Origin: Clostridiales bacterium UBA6114 | GTDB lineage: Bacteria > Bacillota > Clostridia > Oscillospirales > Butyricicoccaceae | Direction of reading: 5' to 3' | NCBI GenBank assembly: GCA_002423435.1 | Contig: DIWE01000024.1 | Span: 68,670 to 132,669, forward strand | DNA length: 64,000 bases | Shown here: in pieces, positions 1 through 7,803 of the stretch | Position numbering within the stretch: the first letter of the stretch is position 1 | How the letters are laid out: every line of letters starts with the position of its first letter | Notes under the pieces: generated by a model | What the model was told of the DNA's origin: nothing | The model's database searches: none | Seen by the model: the letters and a program-made list of their open reading frames with translations, nothing else | Translations under genes and position numbers: made by a program

Positions 1-945
1 GTCGATCAGCATGCAGTTTTTGACCCGCACGGCGTCCCATCCGGAAGCGCGCGAGTCCTTGACCATAAATTGGGCGTTTGCCGTGGCCGTAGCGGTTACG
101 ACCCCGGATAATGTTTGCCAATCGGTAGTAGGTGCAGTGGCAGCAATAATGTTGTCAGTGGCTGTGTCGTACAGCCTAATCCTGACATTGGTGGTGCCGG
201 TTGTCGGCTTTGTGCCGGCCTTGCCATAATATTCATGATCGCTTATAACGCTGCGGTCGCCCTCGTAAATAACTCCATTCGCCACCGTGGCCGTAAAGGT
301 GCATACGCCACCCGACACCGTAGGCGTGCCTGCGTTTAATGCACTCCACCCCGCAAACCCATTTGCAAAATTGCCGTTGCTGAGCATCTGTCCCAGGGTG
401 TACATTTCGCATGTCTCAATCTCATCCCAGGTATAATTCAGGATATCCCACAAATCACAACTGCGGTTAAATCCTTCGAGGTCGTCCCATGTGTTGTAGA
501 GCAAGGATAGATCCACAATCAAATTTGCCGGGACAACCCTTTTGAGTAAAGCGTCAACCTCGTCGTAAAACCCCTTTGCCGTCAACGCGACCCTGACCGT
601 CAGTGTGTAAGTTCCGGCGTCAAGTACGGCGGTATACCCATCCTCGCCGCAAAGGTTCGCAAGCTTCTCCCTCAGCGCCGCCATTGTATAAGGCGTTTGT
701 TCGTTAAACTTTACAAGGATGCGAAACTTCCTGGTTTCGAGGGAATCCGTTCCTTTCGACGTAATGTTCATGATCGATTCCCATCGTTTTGCCCCGTTCT
801 CGGTCAGCGTCGTCAAAAACAGGTCGTCGGCCATTCCGCCCCTGGCGGCGTCGAAGGCGTCAAATTGTGCCTGCTCCGCGTTTGCAATTTCGGCAAAATC
901 CCCGATATCCCGCAGGACCGGCGGCAGATAGTCGATTATTTTCAA
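1..945 (-). CDS. Phage tail/baseplate protein, DUF2313 (YmfQ/XkdU-like), 3' end outside window
   Basis: The minus frame is open from a TTG at 945 to the window edge, so the C-terminus is missing. The TTG overlaps the stop of the baseplate J gene (TTGA), a usual phage coupling, and reads L/MKIIDYLPPVLRDIGDF. The first ~170 residues match DUF2313 proteins, which in Mu and PBSX-type phages lie directly after gpJ/XkdT in the baseplate hub or wedge. After residue ~185 the sequence changes to a Gly/Thr-rich beta segment opening with SNGNFANGFAGWS, typical of a carbohydrate-binding-like module. That suggests the protein also touches a surface glycan or a fibre. The family call is firm; the binding role is inference. 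Confidence 0.8.
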   Translation of the reverse strand, partial: MKIIDYLPPVLRDIGDFAEIANAEQAQFDAFDAARGGMADDLFLTTLTENGAKRWESIMNITSKGTDSLETRKFRILVKFNEQTPYTMAALREKLANLCGEDGYTAVLDAGTYTLTVRVALTAKGFYDEVDALLKRVVPANLIVDLSLLYNTWDDLEGFNRSCDLWDILNYTWDEIETCEMYTLGQMLSNGNFANGFAGWSALNAGTPTVSGGVCTFTATVANGVIYEGDRSVISDHEYYGKAGTKPTTGTTNVRIRLYDTATDNIIAATAPTTDWQTLSGVVTATATANAQFMVKDSRASGWDAVRVKNCMLID

Positions 946-2018
946 AGCTGCGTCACCGTCCCCAGGATCGGAATCGTATTCGCAGCCAGGGCGAGATTCG
1001 CCGCCTCCCCGTTGATCGTCGTGCCCTGTATGTCCACGACGCCGGAAACGGAAAGAATGGCCTGTTCAATCCAGCTGACCCTGACATAGATCTGCGCGCT
1101 GTCCGCCCAGCTCGCGGCGAGCTCGGAGAGGTACCCGGCAATCGCTTCCCGGATATATGTTTCGACGTCGGCCCATACATACCCGCTCGAAAGCGTAATA
1201 TCGGCCGCAATGTTGATTGTCGTGCTCGTCACCGCCTCGACCGTCACGACGTGCCCAATCGGTGCGAGCCCGTACCCTTCCCCCGTGCTTTCCGGCGGGT
1301 CCATCGTGTTTTGCACCAATGTAACCAGCTCAGTGGACGGTAACCCAAAATCCGAGGAAATGACTGTCAGCTTCACCGTTCCCCCGCCGTTCCACGCAGG
1401 CGTGACCTTGACGCCGCCGACGCCCGGAATCGCGTTTACCTTGTCTCTGTAGTCGTCCACGTTCCCGCCGAACGCCTGGGAGGAAATGTTCGAATAATAC
1501 CTCTCCCGCAGCGCCGCATCCGATTCTTCGTCCTCGCCGGCGATCAGGATATCGGAAAGCGTCGCGCTCCCCAGCCCGGAAATGTACTCTACCGGGAGTA
1601 AAGCCCCGAAATAAAGGTTTCCCGCCTCCCCTGCCGTCTCGCAGGTCAATTTGAATATGCCCGCGCCGATTCGTTCCGTAACTGTAAAAACCAGCCCCCC
1701 GCCCGAAAAGCGCAGCCCTGTGGCAATGTCCATGTAGGCGCCCGGGGCGTCGAAAAACTCTCCCCGCCGGACGGCGAACGTCGCGGTATTGCGGTTAAGT
1801 CCCCGTTCCGCCGCCTTTTTGTCGAGATCAGAGCCCGTCGCCGTGTCCGCAAAACCCCTGTCCGCCGTCGCGTCCAAGGCGATATAAGCCTGCGCGAGCT
1901 GTGCCGCCGCGGGCGCGAGCGCGTTGTAGATCACCGAGCCCTCGCGCTTGTCGTAGCTGTCGCTAATAGACTCAAGCATTGCCGCCAGAATATTCTCAAA
2001 GTTCATACTCTCATACAT
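942..2018 (-). CDS. xkdT: Baseplate J-like protein (gpJ/XkdT type)
   Basis: A 358-residue protein with the N-terminal pattern of phage baseplate J proteins (MYESMNFENILAAMLESISDSYDKREGSVIYNALAPAAAQLAQAYIALD in shape, residues 1-50) and the family's AGEDEESDAALRERY segment near residues 160-175. It forms part of the wedge of contractile-tail baseplates. The gene lies in the conserved PBSX order between the DUF2634 and DUF2313 genes. It overlaps the upstream gene by 8 nt and the downstream one by 4 nt, so the three are probably translationally coupled. Length is normal for the family. Confidence 0.92.
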   Translation of the reverse strand: MYESMNFENILAAMLESISDSYDKREGSVIYNALAPAAAQLAQAYIALDATADRGFADTATGSDLDKKAAERGLNRNTATFAVRRGEFFDAPGAYMDIATGLRFSGGGLVFTVTERIGAGIFKLTCETAGEAGNLYFGALLPVEYISGLGSATLSDILIAGEDEESDAALRERYYSNISSQAFGGNVDDYRDKVNAIPGVGGVKVTPAWNGGGTVKLTVISSDFGLPSTELVTLVQNTMDPPESTGEGYGLAPIGHVVTVEAVTSTTINIAADITLSSGYVWADVETYIREAIAGYLSELAASWADSAQIYVRVSWIEQAILSVSGVVDIQGTTINGEAANLALAANTIPILGTVTQL

Positions 2019-2406
2019 TTGCGTTTACCTCCATGGTAAATGATCCGCTGTTTCCCGCGACCGAAAAGGTCACATTGACGCCGCTGTTGGTCCGTGAGAA
2101 GGCAAAATCGCTCACGCCGGTTATGCGTTCGTCCGCGCTTAAAGCGTCCTCAATGGCGCTCTGCAGCTCAGTCTGCACAAGATTATAGCTCCGTCCCTCC
2201 ATGCCTTTTGATTCCACGCCGTAGTCGAAGCTGAATATCACATGCTCGTATCGCTCCGTGCTAAGGCATAAAAATACGGCCTGCCGCAGCGCGTCAAGGC
2301 CGTCAATCGTACCCGAGATCCGCTTCTTTTCAAAATCAATCCGCCAGGTTTTCGACGGCTCCCGGTTCCCCGCCGCCGCAGATGTCGCCGCTGGTGTCAG
2401 CTGCAT
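2011..2406 (-). CDS. xkdS: DUF2634 baseplate protein (XkdS/gp25-like)
   Basis: A 131-residue protein whose core (KTWRIDF...ISGTIDGLDALRQAVFLCLSTERY...FSFDYGVE) is typical of DUF2634/XkdS, the Gram-positive counterpart of the gp25-like wedge protein that docks the sheath to the baseplate. The first ~20 residues are Ala-rich and variable. It sits between XkdR and XkdT homologues in PBSX order. Confidence 0.88.
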   Translation of the reverse strand: MQLTPAATSAAAGNREPSKTWRIDFEKKRISGTIDGLDALRQAVFLCLSTERYEHVIFSFDYGVESKGMEGRSYNLVQTELQSAIEDALSADERITGVSDFAFSRTNSGVNVTFSVAGNSGSFTMEVNANV

Positions 2407-2407
2407 A

Positions 2408-2683
2408 TTACACCACCCTGTCCAATATCAGATAATCGCTCTTTCCCATGCTGATCAATATAACCTTATTCCCCGCAGAGAGTCCCGGCCGGATCACGGT
2501 TTCCCCGTGTCGAAGCTCGGTGACGCTCTCTGCCAGGCTTAAAAATTCGGAAGATAAAACAAGCTTCTGGTCGATCTTTACGCTTAAAGGGGAGGCGGAT
2601 AAAACCGTCCCGTAATAAAGCTTCTTTTCGTAAGCCCTCGCCGCGTCGGCAGCGATCTCCCTGATCTGGTTATATAAATCCAT
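2408..2683 (-). CDS. xkdR: DUF2577 phage protein (XkdR-like)
   Basis: This 91-residue protein has the DUF2577 pattern: YNQIREIAADA at the start, LSVKIDQKLVLSSEFLSLAESV in the middle and GNKVILISMGKSDYLILDRVV at the end. The family is found only in contractile-tail phages of Gram-positive bacteria, next to XkdQ and XkdS, and is thought to act in the baseplate hub. One nucleotide separates it from the DUF2634 start and one from the XkdQ stop, so it is part of a tightly packed tail operon. Confidence 0.88.
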   Translation of the reverse strand: MDLYNQIREIAADAARAYEKKLYYGTVLSASPLSVKIDQKLVLSSEFLSLAESVTELRHGETVIRPGLSAGNKVILISMGKSDYLILDRVV

Positions 2684-2684
2684 A

Positions 2685-3680
2685 TCAGTCTACCACCTTT
2701 AACGTCAGGTCCATCGTGTAGTCGTTTCCCTCGAACCTGTGTGTAGCGTCCTCGATCAAAAAGAATTGTTTGACGCTGAGATCGGATATCTCGATATAGA
2801 CCGCCTTTCCCGCCCTGCAGGAAACGTCGCCCATGGACGAGAGTTTGAAGGATTTTCCCAACCTGTTCTTAAGCCCCGCAAGAGTCTCGCCCCGGGCGCT
2901 GACCATGGCGGCGTTGTACCCCTCGTCGACGATTTCAAAGTATTGTAGGACGCCCCATTTCGCAATGTTGGCGCTGTCCTGATAAATATATACGTCGCGG
3001 CCGCCGCTTTCCTTGTTGTCCCGAACAAGCTTGATCCTGTTGTATGTGTCGTCGTCAATGCTTTCTTTGTACGTATACCCCGAAAGCATGCTGTAATCGC
3101 CGAGCGCTATGGAGAGCCGCATGTCCTCGATGTTTGAGAGGGTCAGCTTTCCCGCGTCGTCATATAAAACGTAAGTTTTTTTCATGTTGTATGTCGTTTC
3201 GGAAAGCGCCTCGGTGATCATGTCGAGAAGCTTTTCGTTGTCAAACGACAGCTTTGGGATGGCGTATTTCGTGTCCGTGACCGGGCCAAGCGTGATTTTG
3301 AAATCGCCGGCGATCTGTTTTATGATCTCGGTCGCGGTCTTCCCGACAAAAACATAGGTGTCGTTGTACATCAGGTACCGCAGCTGATCGTAAGCGGTCG
3401 CGGAAAAGGTCTCCCCGTCGTTCGATTCGACCGAAAACAGATACCCGTAAAATATGACGTCGCCGTTTACCTCAAGCCTGATCATATCGCCGCAACTGAG
3501 TTCGAAGTCCGATTGAACGGAAAACTTGTCCCCGCCGAGGAAAGTAAATTCGAGGCTGCCGGCCCGCCCCGTCCTTTGCGTCTTCCAGGTCAGGGACGTC
3601 GCCGACAGCTCGAACACATTTCCCTTCTTGTCGTCGACCAACAGCTGGTATTCCATCGGCGCCAGATTTACCGCACTCAC
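2685..3680 (-). CDS. xkdQ: Tail hub protein XkdQ (late control protein D family)
   Basis: A 331-residue protein with the XkdQ/gpD/gp27-like layout: an N-terminal beta domain (LLVDDKKGNVFELS...SLTWKTQRTGRAGSLEFTFLGG), a central region with YDQLRYLMYNDTYVF and TATEIIKQIAGDF (residues ~95-130), and a C-terminal beta domain ending FEGNDYTMDLTLKVVD. Such proteins form the ring or spike base at the tail tip. It follows the LysM protein gene and precedes the DUF2577 gene, exactly as in PBSX. Confidence 0.9.
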   Translation of the reverse strand: MSAVNLAPMEYQLLVDDKKGNVFELSATSLTWKTQRTGRAGSLEFTFLGGDKFSVQSDFELSCGDMIRLEVNGDVIFYGYLFSVESNDGETFSATAYDQLRYLMYNDTYVFVGKTATEIIKQIAGDFKITLGPVTDTKYAIPKLSFDNEKLLDMITEALSETTYNMKKTYVLYDDAGKLTLSNIEDMRLSIALGDYSMLSGYTYKESIDDDTYNRIKLVRDNKESGGRDVYIYQDSANIAKWGVLQYFEIVDEGYNAAMVSARGETLAGLKNRLGKSFKLSSMGDVSCRAGKAVYIEISDLSVKQFFLIEDATHRFEGNDYTMDLTLKVVD

Positions 3681-3692
3681 TGCCTTGCCCCC

Positions 3693-4334
3693 TTATTCCA
3701 GGCGTATCGTATCCCCGGGAAACAAAACGTCGCCCGGGCTCCTGTCGTTCAACAGCGCAAGCCCCGCGGCCTTGCTGCCGTCGCCGAGGTATTTCTTCGC
3801 GATGATCCAGAACGTGTCCTCGTTCTGCCTGACCTCGATCGTCGCGGGTACCGTCCGCCCCGTCGCCCGCTCCGTTTTGACGGATATCGTGTCCCCTGCG
3901 GACACCACCTTTGCCGGCCCGTAAAAAACATATTTTTTCAGCCCGAGCTTGTATCGGATCTCCCCGACCGCGCCGCCCGCCTCGGAATAGGTGAAACTTT
4001 CGATCGAAACCGGCCAGTTAAGCTCGACCGTGCCGTAAGTCACGAGCCGGATCGGGCGCAGCGTCAGGGCCCAATTCTGGATTTTCTCGACATAATACAT
4101 CGGCTCAAAAAGCGCCTCCGCCGTTACGTGCGTCCTGTCCGCCGGGAAATATCCCTCGATATCGAGTTCCGGGAGCTTCAGTCCCCTAATGACGTTGATC
4201 TCCCCCGTGTTCAACAGGTCATATGTCTTGTTCGAGCCGCCTTGCGAGATCTCCAGCTTTTCGGGTAGGACGGGCAGTTCGATTATCTCCTGAAAATTGT
4301 TGAAGCCTAAAATGATCCGGTACGGATTCATCAC
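3693..4334 (-). CDS. xkdP: LysM-domain tail protein (XkdP-like)
   Basis: This 213-residue protein begins like XkdP proteins (YRIILGFNNFQEIIELPVLPEKLEI) and ends in a LysM peptidoglycan-binding motif (IEVRQNEDTFWIIAKKYLGDGSKAAGLALLNDR...LFPGDTIRL, residues ~160-213). In PBSX-type tails the protein lies between the tape measure and the hub, and the LysM domain is thought to grip the cell wall during ejection. It overlaps the tape-measure stop by 4 nt (ATGA). Confidence 0.9.
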   Translation of the reverse strand: MMNPYRIILGFNNFQEIIELPVLPEKLEISQGGSNKTYDLLNTGEINVIRGLKLPELDIEGYFPADRTHVTAEALFEPMYYVEKIQNWALTLRPIRLVTYGTVELNWPVSIESFTYSEAGGAVGEIRYKLGLKKYVFYGPAKVVSAGDTISVKTERATGRTVPATIEVRQNEDTFWIIAKKYLGDGSKAAGLALLNDRSPGDVLFPGDTIRLE

Positions 4335-6286
4335 CCAACCCCCATCACATACGCGCTCGACGCACCGATCTCAACGCTTAATGCCCGTTCGATCTTCGTG
4401 ATCATGTCGTTTACATTGCTCTCGTTGTGGATGTCCCCGGTTGTGACCGTGACCGTCGGTGTCAGCGTCACGAAATTCTGGATGCTCTTCATCTCCGCGA
4501 GCTCCCGCATGGTCTTCAGGTCCTCCTGGGCGATGTCGATGCTGTCCGCCGTGGCTCCCGTGTTGGCCGCCGTGTCGGCCGAGTATTTTTCGAGGTTATC
4601 CATAATATCTTTTGCCCAAGAAGTTTTGTCACCCTCCGTCAAATTGCCGAGGTTGCTCTTAAGCTTTTCAAATGCATCTGCAGCCCCCTTCTCCCATTGA
4701 TCGCCGATCTCGGTGCCGTCGATTTTCGTCATCCGTTCAATCGAAATTGCATCCTGCCCAAAAATCTCGTCTGTCCAGTCCTGCAACGACTTCGACCATC
4801 CACTTATTGCATCCTGAATGTTAGAGCCGAAAACTGCATCTATCGCAGATGCTACCGTGCTTAATAAGTCCAGTATCCAGGCAACCAGATCGTAAAAGAG
4901 ACGGTATATTGCGGAAACCGGATCGTTAAATACATTTGCTAAGAATTCCGCGAAGATAGCCACTAAGTTATATAAATCAGCGAATAAATTGTATAAAAAT
5001 GCATACAACATTCCGAATGTTCTACCCACTCCCGCAATAATTTCGGTCATCGTGCCTCCGCCTTCAATAAACGCGGTCACAAGCGCCGCAACGAGCGCTA
5101 TCATCAATAGTAAAGGCCAGTTTGCGATAGCCCATGCTATAGCCATAGCAAGCCCTGCGCTTGTCGCCACAATAGCGAGCACAAGAAGTGATCCCATAAT
5201 AACCTGACTGTGCTGCTGAACAAACTGCGTGACTTTCCCGAAAGCATCAATAATTTTAAGCGCAAAGTCGTTTATCGTTGAAAATATCACGCCAGCGCCA
5301 TCTACGAATTTCTGGAACCGTTCAGTGTTGGCTATCTCGTTTAGTTTGCTGAGCACCGGATCAAAGGATTTTACGGCCTTATTTTTTATTGACGTCCAGA
5401 TATTTGAGAATTTCCTAGGCATATTGGCAAATTTGGCTTCGATGTCATCTCCGGCCATAAACAAGGCATTCTTGATAACATCGGAAGTGATAACCCCTTG
5501 GGAAGCCAAATTCTTCAATTCGCCCATACTCACCCCCATATAGTCTGCAATAGCCCGCGCAACCATTGGCGCGCCCTCCATTATAGACCGGAATTCATCC
5601 CCCTGCAGACGTCCGGATGCCATCGCCTGCGTCATCTGGTACATGGAGCTTTTGGCTTCTTCGGCGGATGCTCCGGCAACCGTATATGCCTGCTGCATTA
5701 GTTTTGTAAATTGTATAACCTCATCATTGCTTTGAAATGCATCTCCGGCTAACAATCCCAGCTTTGACACCGAGGCGGCCATGGCAGTATATGACCCTCT
5801 TGACTGCTCCGCCGCCTGATAAACTTTCTCGTTCAACTGCGCCGTTGTCTGTGTACCATCATTGATCATGTCAAGCCGGGCCTTTGTGGATGCAAGGGTA
5901 TCGGATACCCCCAGCACCGCTTTTCCCGTCTGCAACGTCGCGTAAGCCGCCACTATGCCGGTTATTCTGCTAATTAACCCATTGGCTGCCGTTGAGCCGT
6001 TGTTGATACTGTTATTAAAATTCTTCTGCGCCCTGTTGGCTTGATTAATCGGATCGTCCGTCTGCTGAAATTTATTGTTTAATCCGCTTACCGCTGTTTC
6101 CGCCTTCCTTATCCCACCTCCTGCCGCTTCAAACTTTGCCGCAGGCAACGATTCGCTCACGGATGCTTTCAGGTTTTCAAATCCTCCTACCAGCGTGTTA
6201 ATGCGGAGATAAATTTTCCCGGCCGGCCCCGATAGACCATCATGTAGCTGCAGCGTGCTTCTTATTGTAGGCATTCTAATAATCAC
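4331..6286 (-). CDS. Phage tail tape measure protein (XkdO-like)
   Basis: A 651-residue protein. Residues ~120-310 form the tape-measure N-terminal domain (SDTLASTKARLDMIND, QAYTVAGASAEEAKSSMYQMTQAMASGRLQGDEFRSIMEGAP, LASQGVITSDVIKNAL). Two long hydrophobic stretches follow (about 362-407 and 420-480), as expected for a protein that crosses the membrane on ejection. It sets tail length. Translation could begin at 6286 or at the second ATG at 6274. It is short for a PBSX-type tape measure, which predicts a short contractile tail. Confidence 0.9.
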   Translation of the reverse strand: MIIRMPTIRSTLQLHDGLSGPAGKIYLRINTLVGGFENLKASVSESLPAAKFEAAGGGIRKAETAVSGLNNKFQQTDDPINQANRAQKNFNNSINNGSTAANGLISRITGIVAAYATLQTGKAVLGVSDTLASTKARLDMINDGTQTTAQLNEKVYQAAEQSRGSYTAMAASVSKLGLLAGDAFQSNDEVIQFTKLMQQAYTVAGASAEEAKSSMYQMTQAMASGRLQGDEFRSIMEGAPMVARAIADYMGVSMGELKNLASQGVITSDVIKNALFMAGDDIEAKFANMPRKFSNIWTSIKNKAVKSFDPVLSKLNEIANTERFQKFVDGAGVIFSTINDFALKIIDAFGKVTQFVQQHSQVIMGSLLVLAIVATSAGLAMAIAWAIANWPLLLMIALVAALVTAFIEGGGTMTEIIAGVGRTFGMLYAFLYNLFADLYNLVAIFAEFLANVFNDPVSAIYRLFYDLVAWILDLLSTVASAIDAVFGSNIQDAISGWSKSLQDWTDEIFGQDAISIERMTKIDGTEIGDQWEKGAADAFEKLKSNLGNLTEGDKTSWAKDIMDNLEKYSADTAANTGATADSIDIAQEDLKTMRELAEMKSIQNFVTLTPTVTVTTGDIHNESNVNDMITKIERALSVEIGASSAYVMGVG

Positions 6287-6306
6287 CTCTTAAATGGTTT
6301 GGCCGA

Positions 6307-6328
6307 GAACGCCCCTATAGGAGCGTTC
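6307..6328 (-). other. Intercistronic hairpin before the tape-measure gene
   Basis: A 22-bp near-perfect palindrome (GAACGC...GCGTTC with the centre CCTATAGG) lies between the 73-residue gene and the tape-measure gene. No T-run follows on the minus strand, so it is more likely an mRNA-processing or attenuating hairpin than a full terminator. Confidence 0.45.
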
Positions 6329-6343
6329 CCTTTGCCAATTCGC

Positions 6344-6565
6344 CTAAATGCTATGGGCTGCGGCCGCATCTGGTATAATTATTACAACATCCGGTCCCTT
6401 AGAGATTTTTCGCTTAAGCTCTCCACGGCTTATCGTTTTGTCGGTGCCGTTTAGGGAATAGCCGCCCTTTCCATCCGAAACCCATGTCTCGGCTCCTTTC
6501 GGCAATGTATTTGCCGCGTCCCTCGCTGCTTTTTTTAATATATCCGACCTGCTTAACATATTCAT
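6344..6565 (-). CDS. Small hypothetical protein in tail-gene cargo island
   Basis: A 73-residue protein, not recognised. The N-terminal half is helical and basic (MNMLSRSDILKKAARDAANTLPKGAETWVSDGKGGYSL). The C-terminal half ends in a hydrophobic strand (PDVVIIIPDAAAAHSI). It has a ribosome site (AAGGAGATATGA) and lies between a terminator-like hairpin at 6600-6623 and a palindrome at 6307-6328. It is therefore an isolated unit inserted between the tail chaperone and the tape measure, not part of the conserved tail set. Cargo status is inferred from position only. Confidence 0.55.
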   Translation of the reverse strand: MNMLSRSDILKKAARDAANTLPKGAETWVSDGKGGYSLNGTDKTISRGELKRKISKGPDVVIIIPDAAAAHSI

Positions 6566-6599
6566 ATCTCCTTAAAAGGCTCTTTTATGGCAAAAGTAA

Positions 6600-6623
6600 A
6601 GCAACCACCTAACGATGGTTGCT
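6600..6623 (-). terminator. Terminator-like hairpin after the 66-residue gene
   Basis: The 8-bp arms AGCAACCA and TGGTTGCT enclose an 8-nt loop. A U-rich stretch follows on both strands (GCTTTTTG on plus, GCTTTACTTTT on minus). On the minus strand it lies just after the stop at 6647, so it probably ends or attenuates that transcript. Confidence 0.65.
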
Positions 6624-6646
6624 TTTTGATGTATAATTGTTCAGCG

Positions 6647-6847
6647 CTATTTGGCTTTTACTGCCTTTTCCACTCGGCTGACCCATTCGACAAGGTAATT
6701 CGTAGCCCCCCGCGTTTCCTCCAGGGATTCGCTTAAATCACCTATTTGAGCTTTGACACTTTTAATTTCGTTTTCGATATTATCAAAACGCTTATCATGC
6801 TGGTCCAGCTTTTCCAGGATTAAATCCAGCTTATCCATCCGCCTCAC
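6647..6847 (-). CDS. Small coiled-coil protein in tail-gene cargo island
   Basis: This 66-residue protein is almost wholly coiled coil with heptads of Leu/Ile (LDLILEKLDQHDKRFDNIENEIKSVKAQIGDLSESLEETRG), then YLVEWVSRVEKAVKAK. It resembles the small XhlA-like or haemolysin-type coiled-coil proteins of phages but lacks the C-terminal membrane segment of XhlA. Function unknown. Its own hairpin terminator follows, and the local base composition is more AT-rich than the surrounding tail genes, which fits late acquisition. Confidence 0.6.
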   Translation of the reverse strand: MRRMDKLDLILEKLDQHDKRFDNIENEIKSVKAQIGDLSESLEETRGATNYLVEWVSRVEKAVKAK

Positions 6848-6946
6848 CTCATGCTATTATATAACGTCCGGATAAGCGGCGCAAGGGCCGGCACTGCAAA
6901 TGCCTGATACTTTTTAACAATGCCTTCGAATATTGCCTTTAGAAGA

Positions 6947-7153
6947 TCAACCTCCAGAAGGAGGCCGCTTTCCCGTAATTTGACCGATATTGCACATTTC
7001 AATTTCTTTGCTTAATTCGTTTACGATTGAATCGTATTCCGATTTGCCAGTAAACTCGTATTCGTCTTCGTATTTACGCAAAATTTCGAGATACTTTTTA
7101 TACCGTTCATTTTTCCCCTTTTGTGTTTTTAGTTTGTCCGCCTCCCCCATCAT
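6947..7153 (-). CDS. Small hypothetical protein coupled to a membrane protein
   Basis: A 68-residue charged helical protein, not recognised (KTQKGKNERYKKYLEILRKYEDEYEFTGKSEYDSIVNELSKEIEM). Its start overlaps the stop of the 7150-7722 membrane-protein gene by 4 nt (ATGA), so the two are very likely translated together and may act together. AT-rich compared with the tail genes on either side. About 100 nt with no recognisable feature separates it from the next gene. Confidence 0.55.
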   Translation of the reverse strand: MMGEADKLKTQKGKNERYKKYLEILRKYEDEYEFTGKSEYDSIVNELSKEIEMCNIGQITGKRPPSGG

Positions 7154-7722
7154 TTTTTGTAAGACTTTGTTAAAACTATCGGCTTCATTTTATCTTTAAT
7201 GTCTAAAATCAATTCTGGAAGGTCATCCGAAACTTCAACATGTATCCCCGATTTCTTGGCTTGTTCCAAGGTGCAAACACTTCGCAAGGCCACATAGCAT
7301 CTTGAAAAAAACGTCTCTATGTTTTCGGTCATTTCAATTATATCCAGCGACTCTTGAAGGATTCTCAGATCATTTTGAATATTTTCTTTCGTATAAGATG
7401 ATCGCATGTCGTCAATTACATGTTGTGGAAGCTCATTAGGTATTATTTCTGACGTAATCTTGTAAGGGCTAGTATTCCGTCTAAGCCTTTGTCGGGGGAG
7501 CTTTTTATTGCGGTCTCTCCTCTCGCCTAATTTTATACGTGCGCTTTTCCCTGTTTTACGGCCACGGTACTTTTTAACAAAAACAGCGGTCAGGATCAGT
7601 ATAAATATATCCGGAGCTATATTCATTTCCCATGGCAATCCCATAGATTTATTTTCTATCGTCGCGGCTATACAAGCAATAGACATAAGACCGGAAGCAA
7701 TACTTGCTATAAGCCACCCCAT
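7150..7722 (-). CDS. Membrane protein with cytosolic helical domain (prophage cargo)
   Basis: I take the ATG at 7722 (MGWLIASIASGLMS), preceded by a GGCGGGGGG purine tract, which gives 190 residues; an upstream ATG at 7788 is possible. Two hydrophobic segments occupy the first ~55 residues (IASIASGLMSIACIA and IFILILTAVFV). A very basic linker (RGRKTGKSARIKLGERRDRNKKLPRQRLRR) follows, then a helical domain ending VLTKSYKK. The family is not recognised. A small two-span membrane protein placed inside a tail operon resembles superinfection-exclusion or other lysogenic conversion genes, but this is only inference. Confidence 0.55.
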   Translation of the reverse strand: MGWLIASIASGLMSIACIAATIENKSMGLPWEMNIAPDIFILILTAVFVKKYRGRKTGKSARIKLGERRDRNKKLPRQRLRRNTSPYKITSEIIPNELPQHVIDDMRSSYTKENIQNDLRILQESLDIIEMTENIETFFSRCYVALRSVCTLEQAKKSGIHVEVSDDLPELILDIKDKMKPIVLTKSYKK

Positions 7723-7803
7723 TATTAAAATCCCCCCGCCTTCCCTGATGTTTCCATAATTATACATCATTCGCGGGGAGATTTCCATACCCGCCCGGGA
7801 ATT

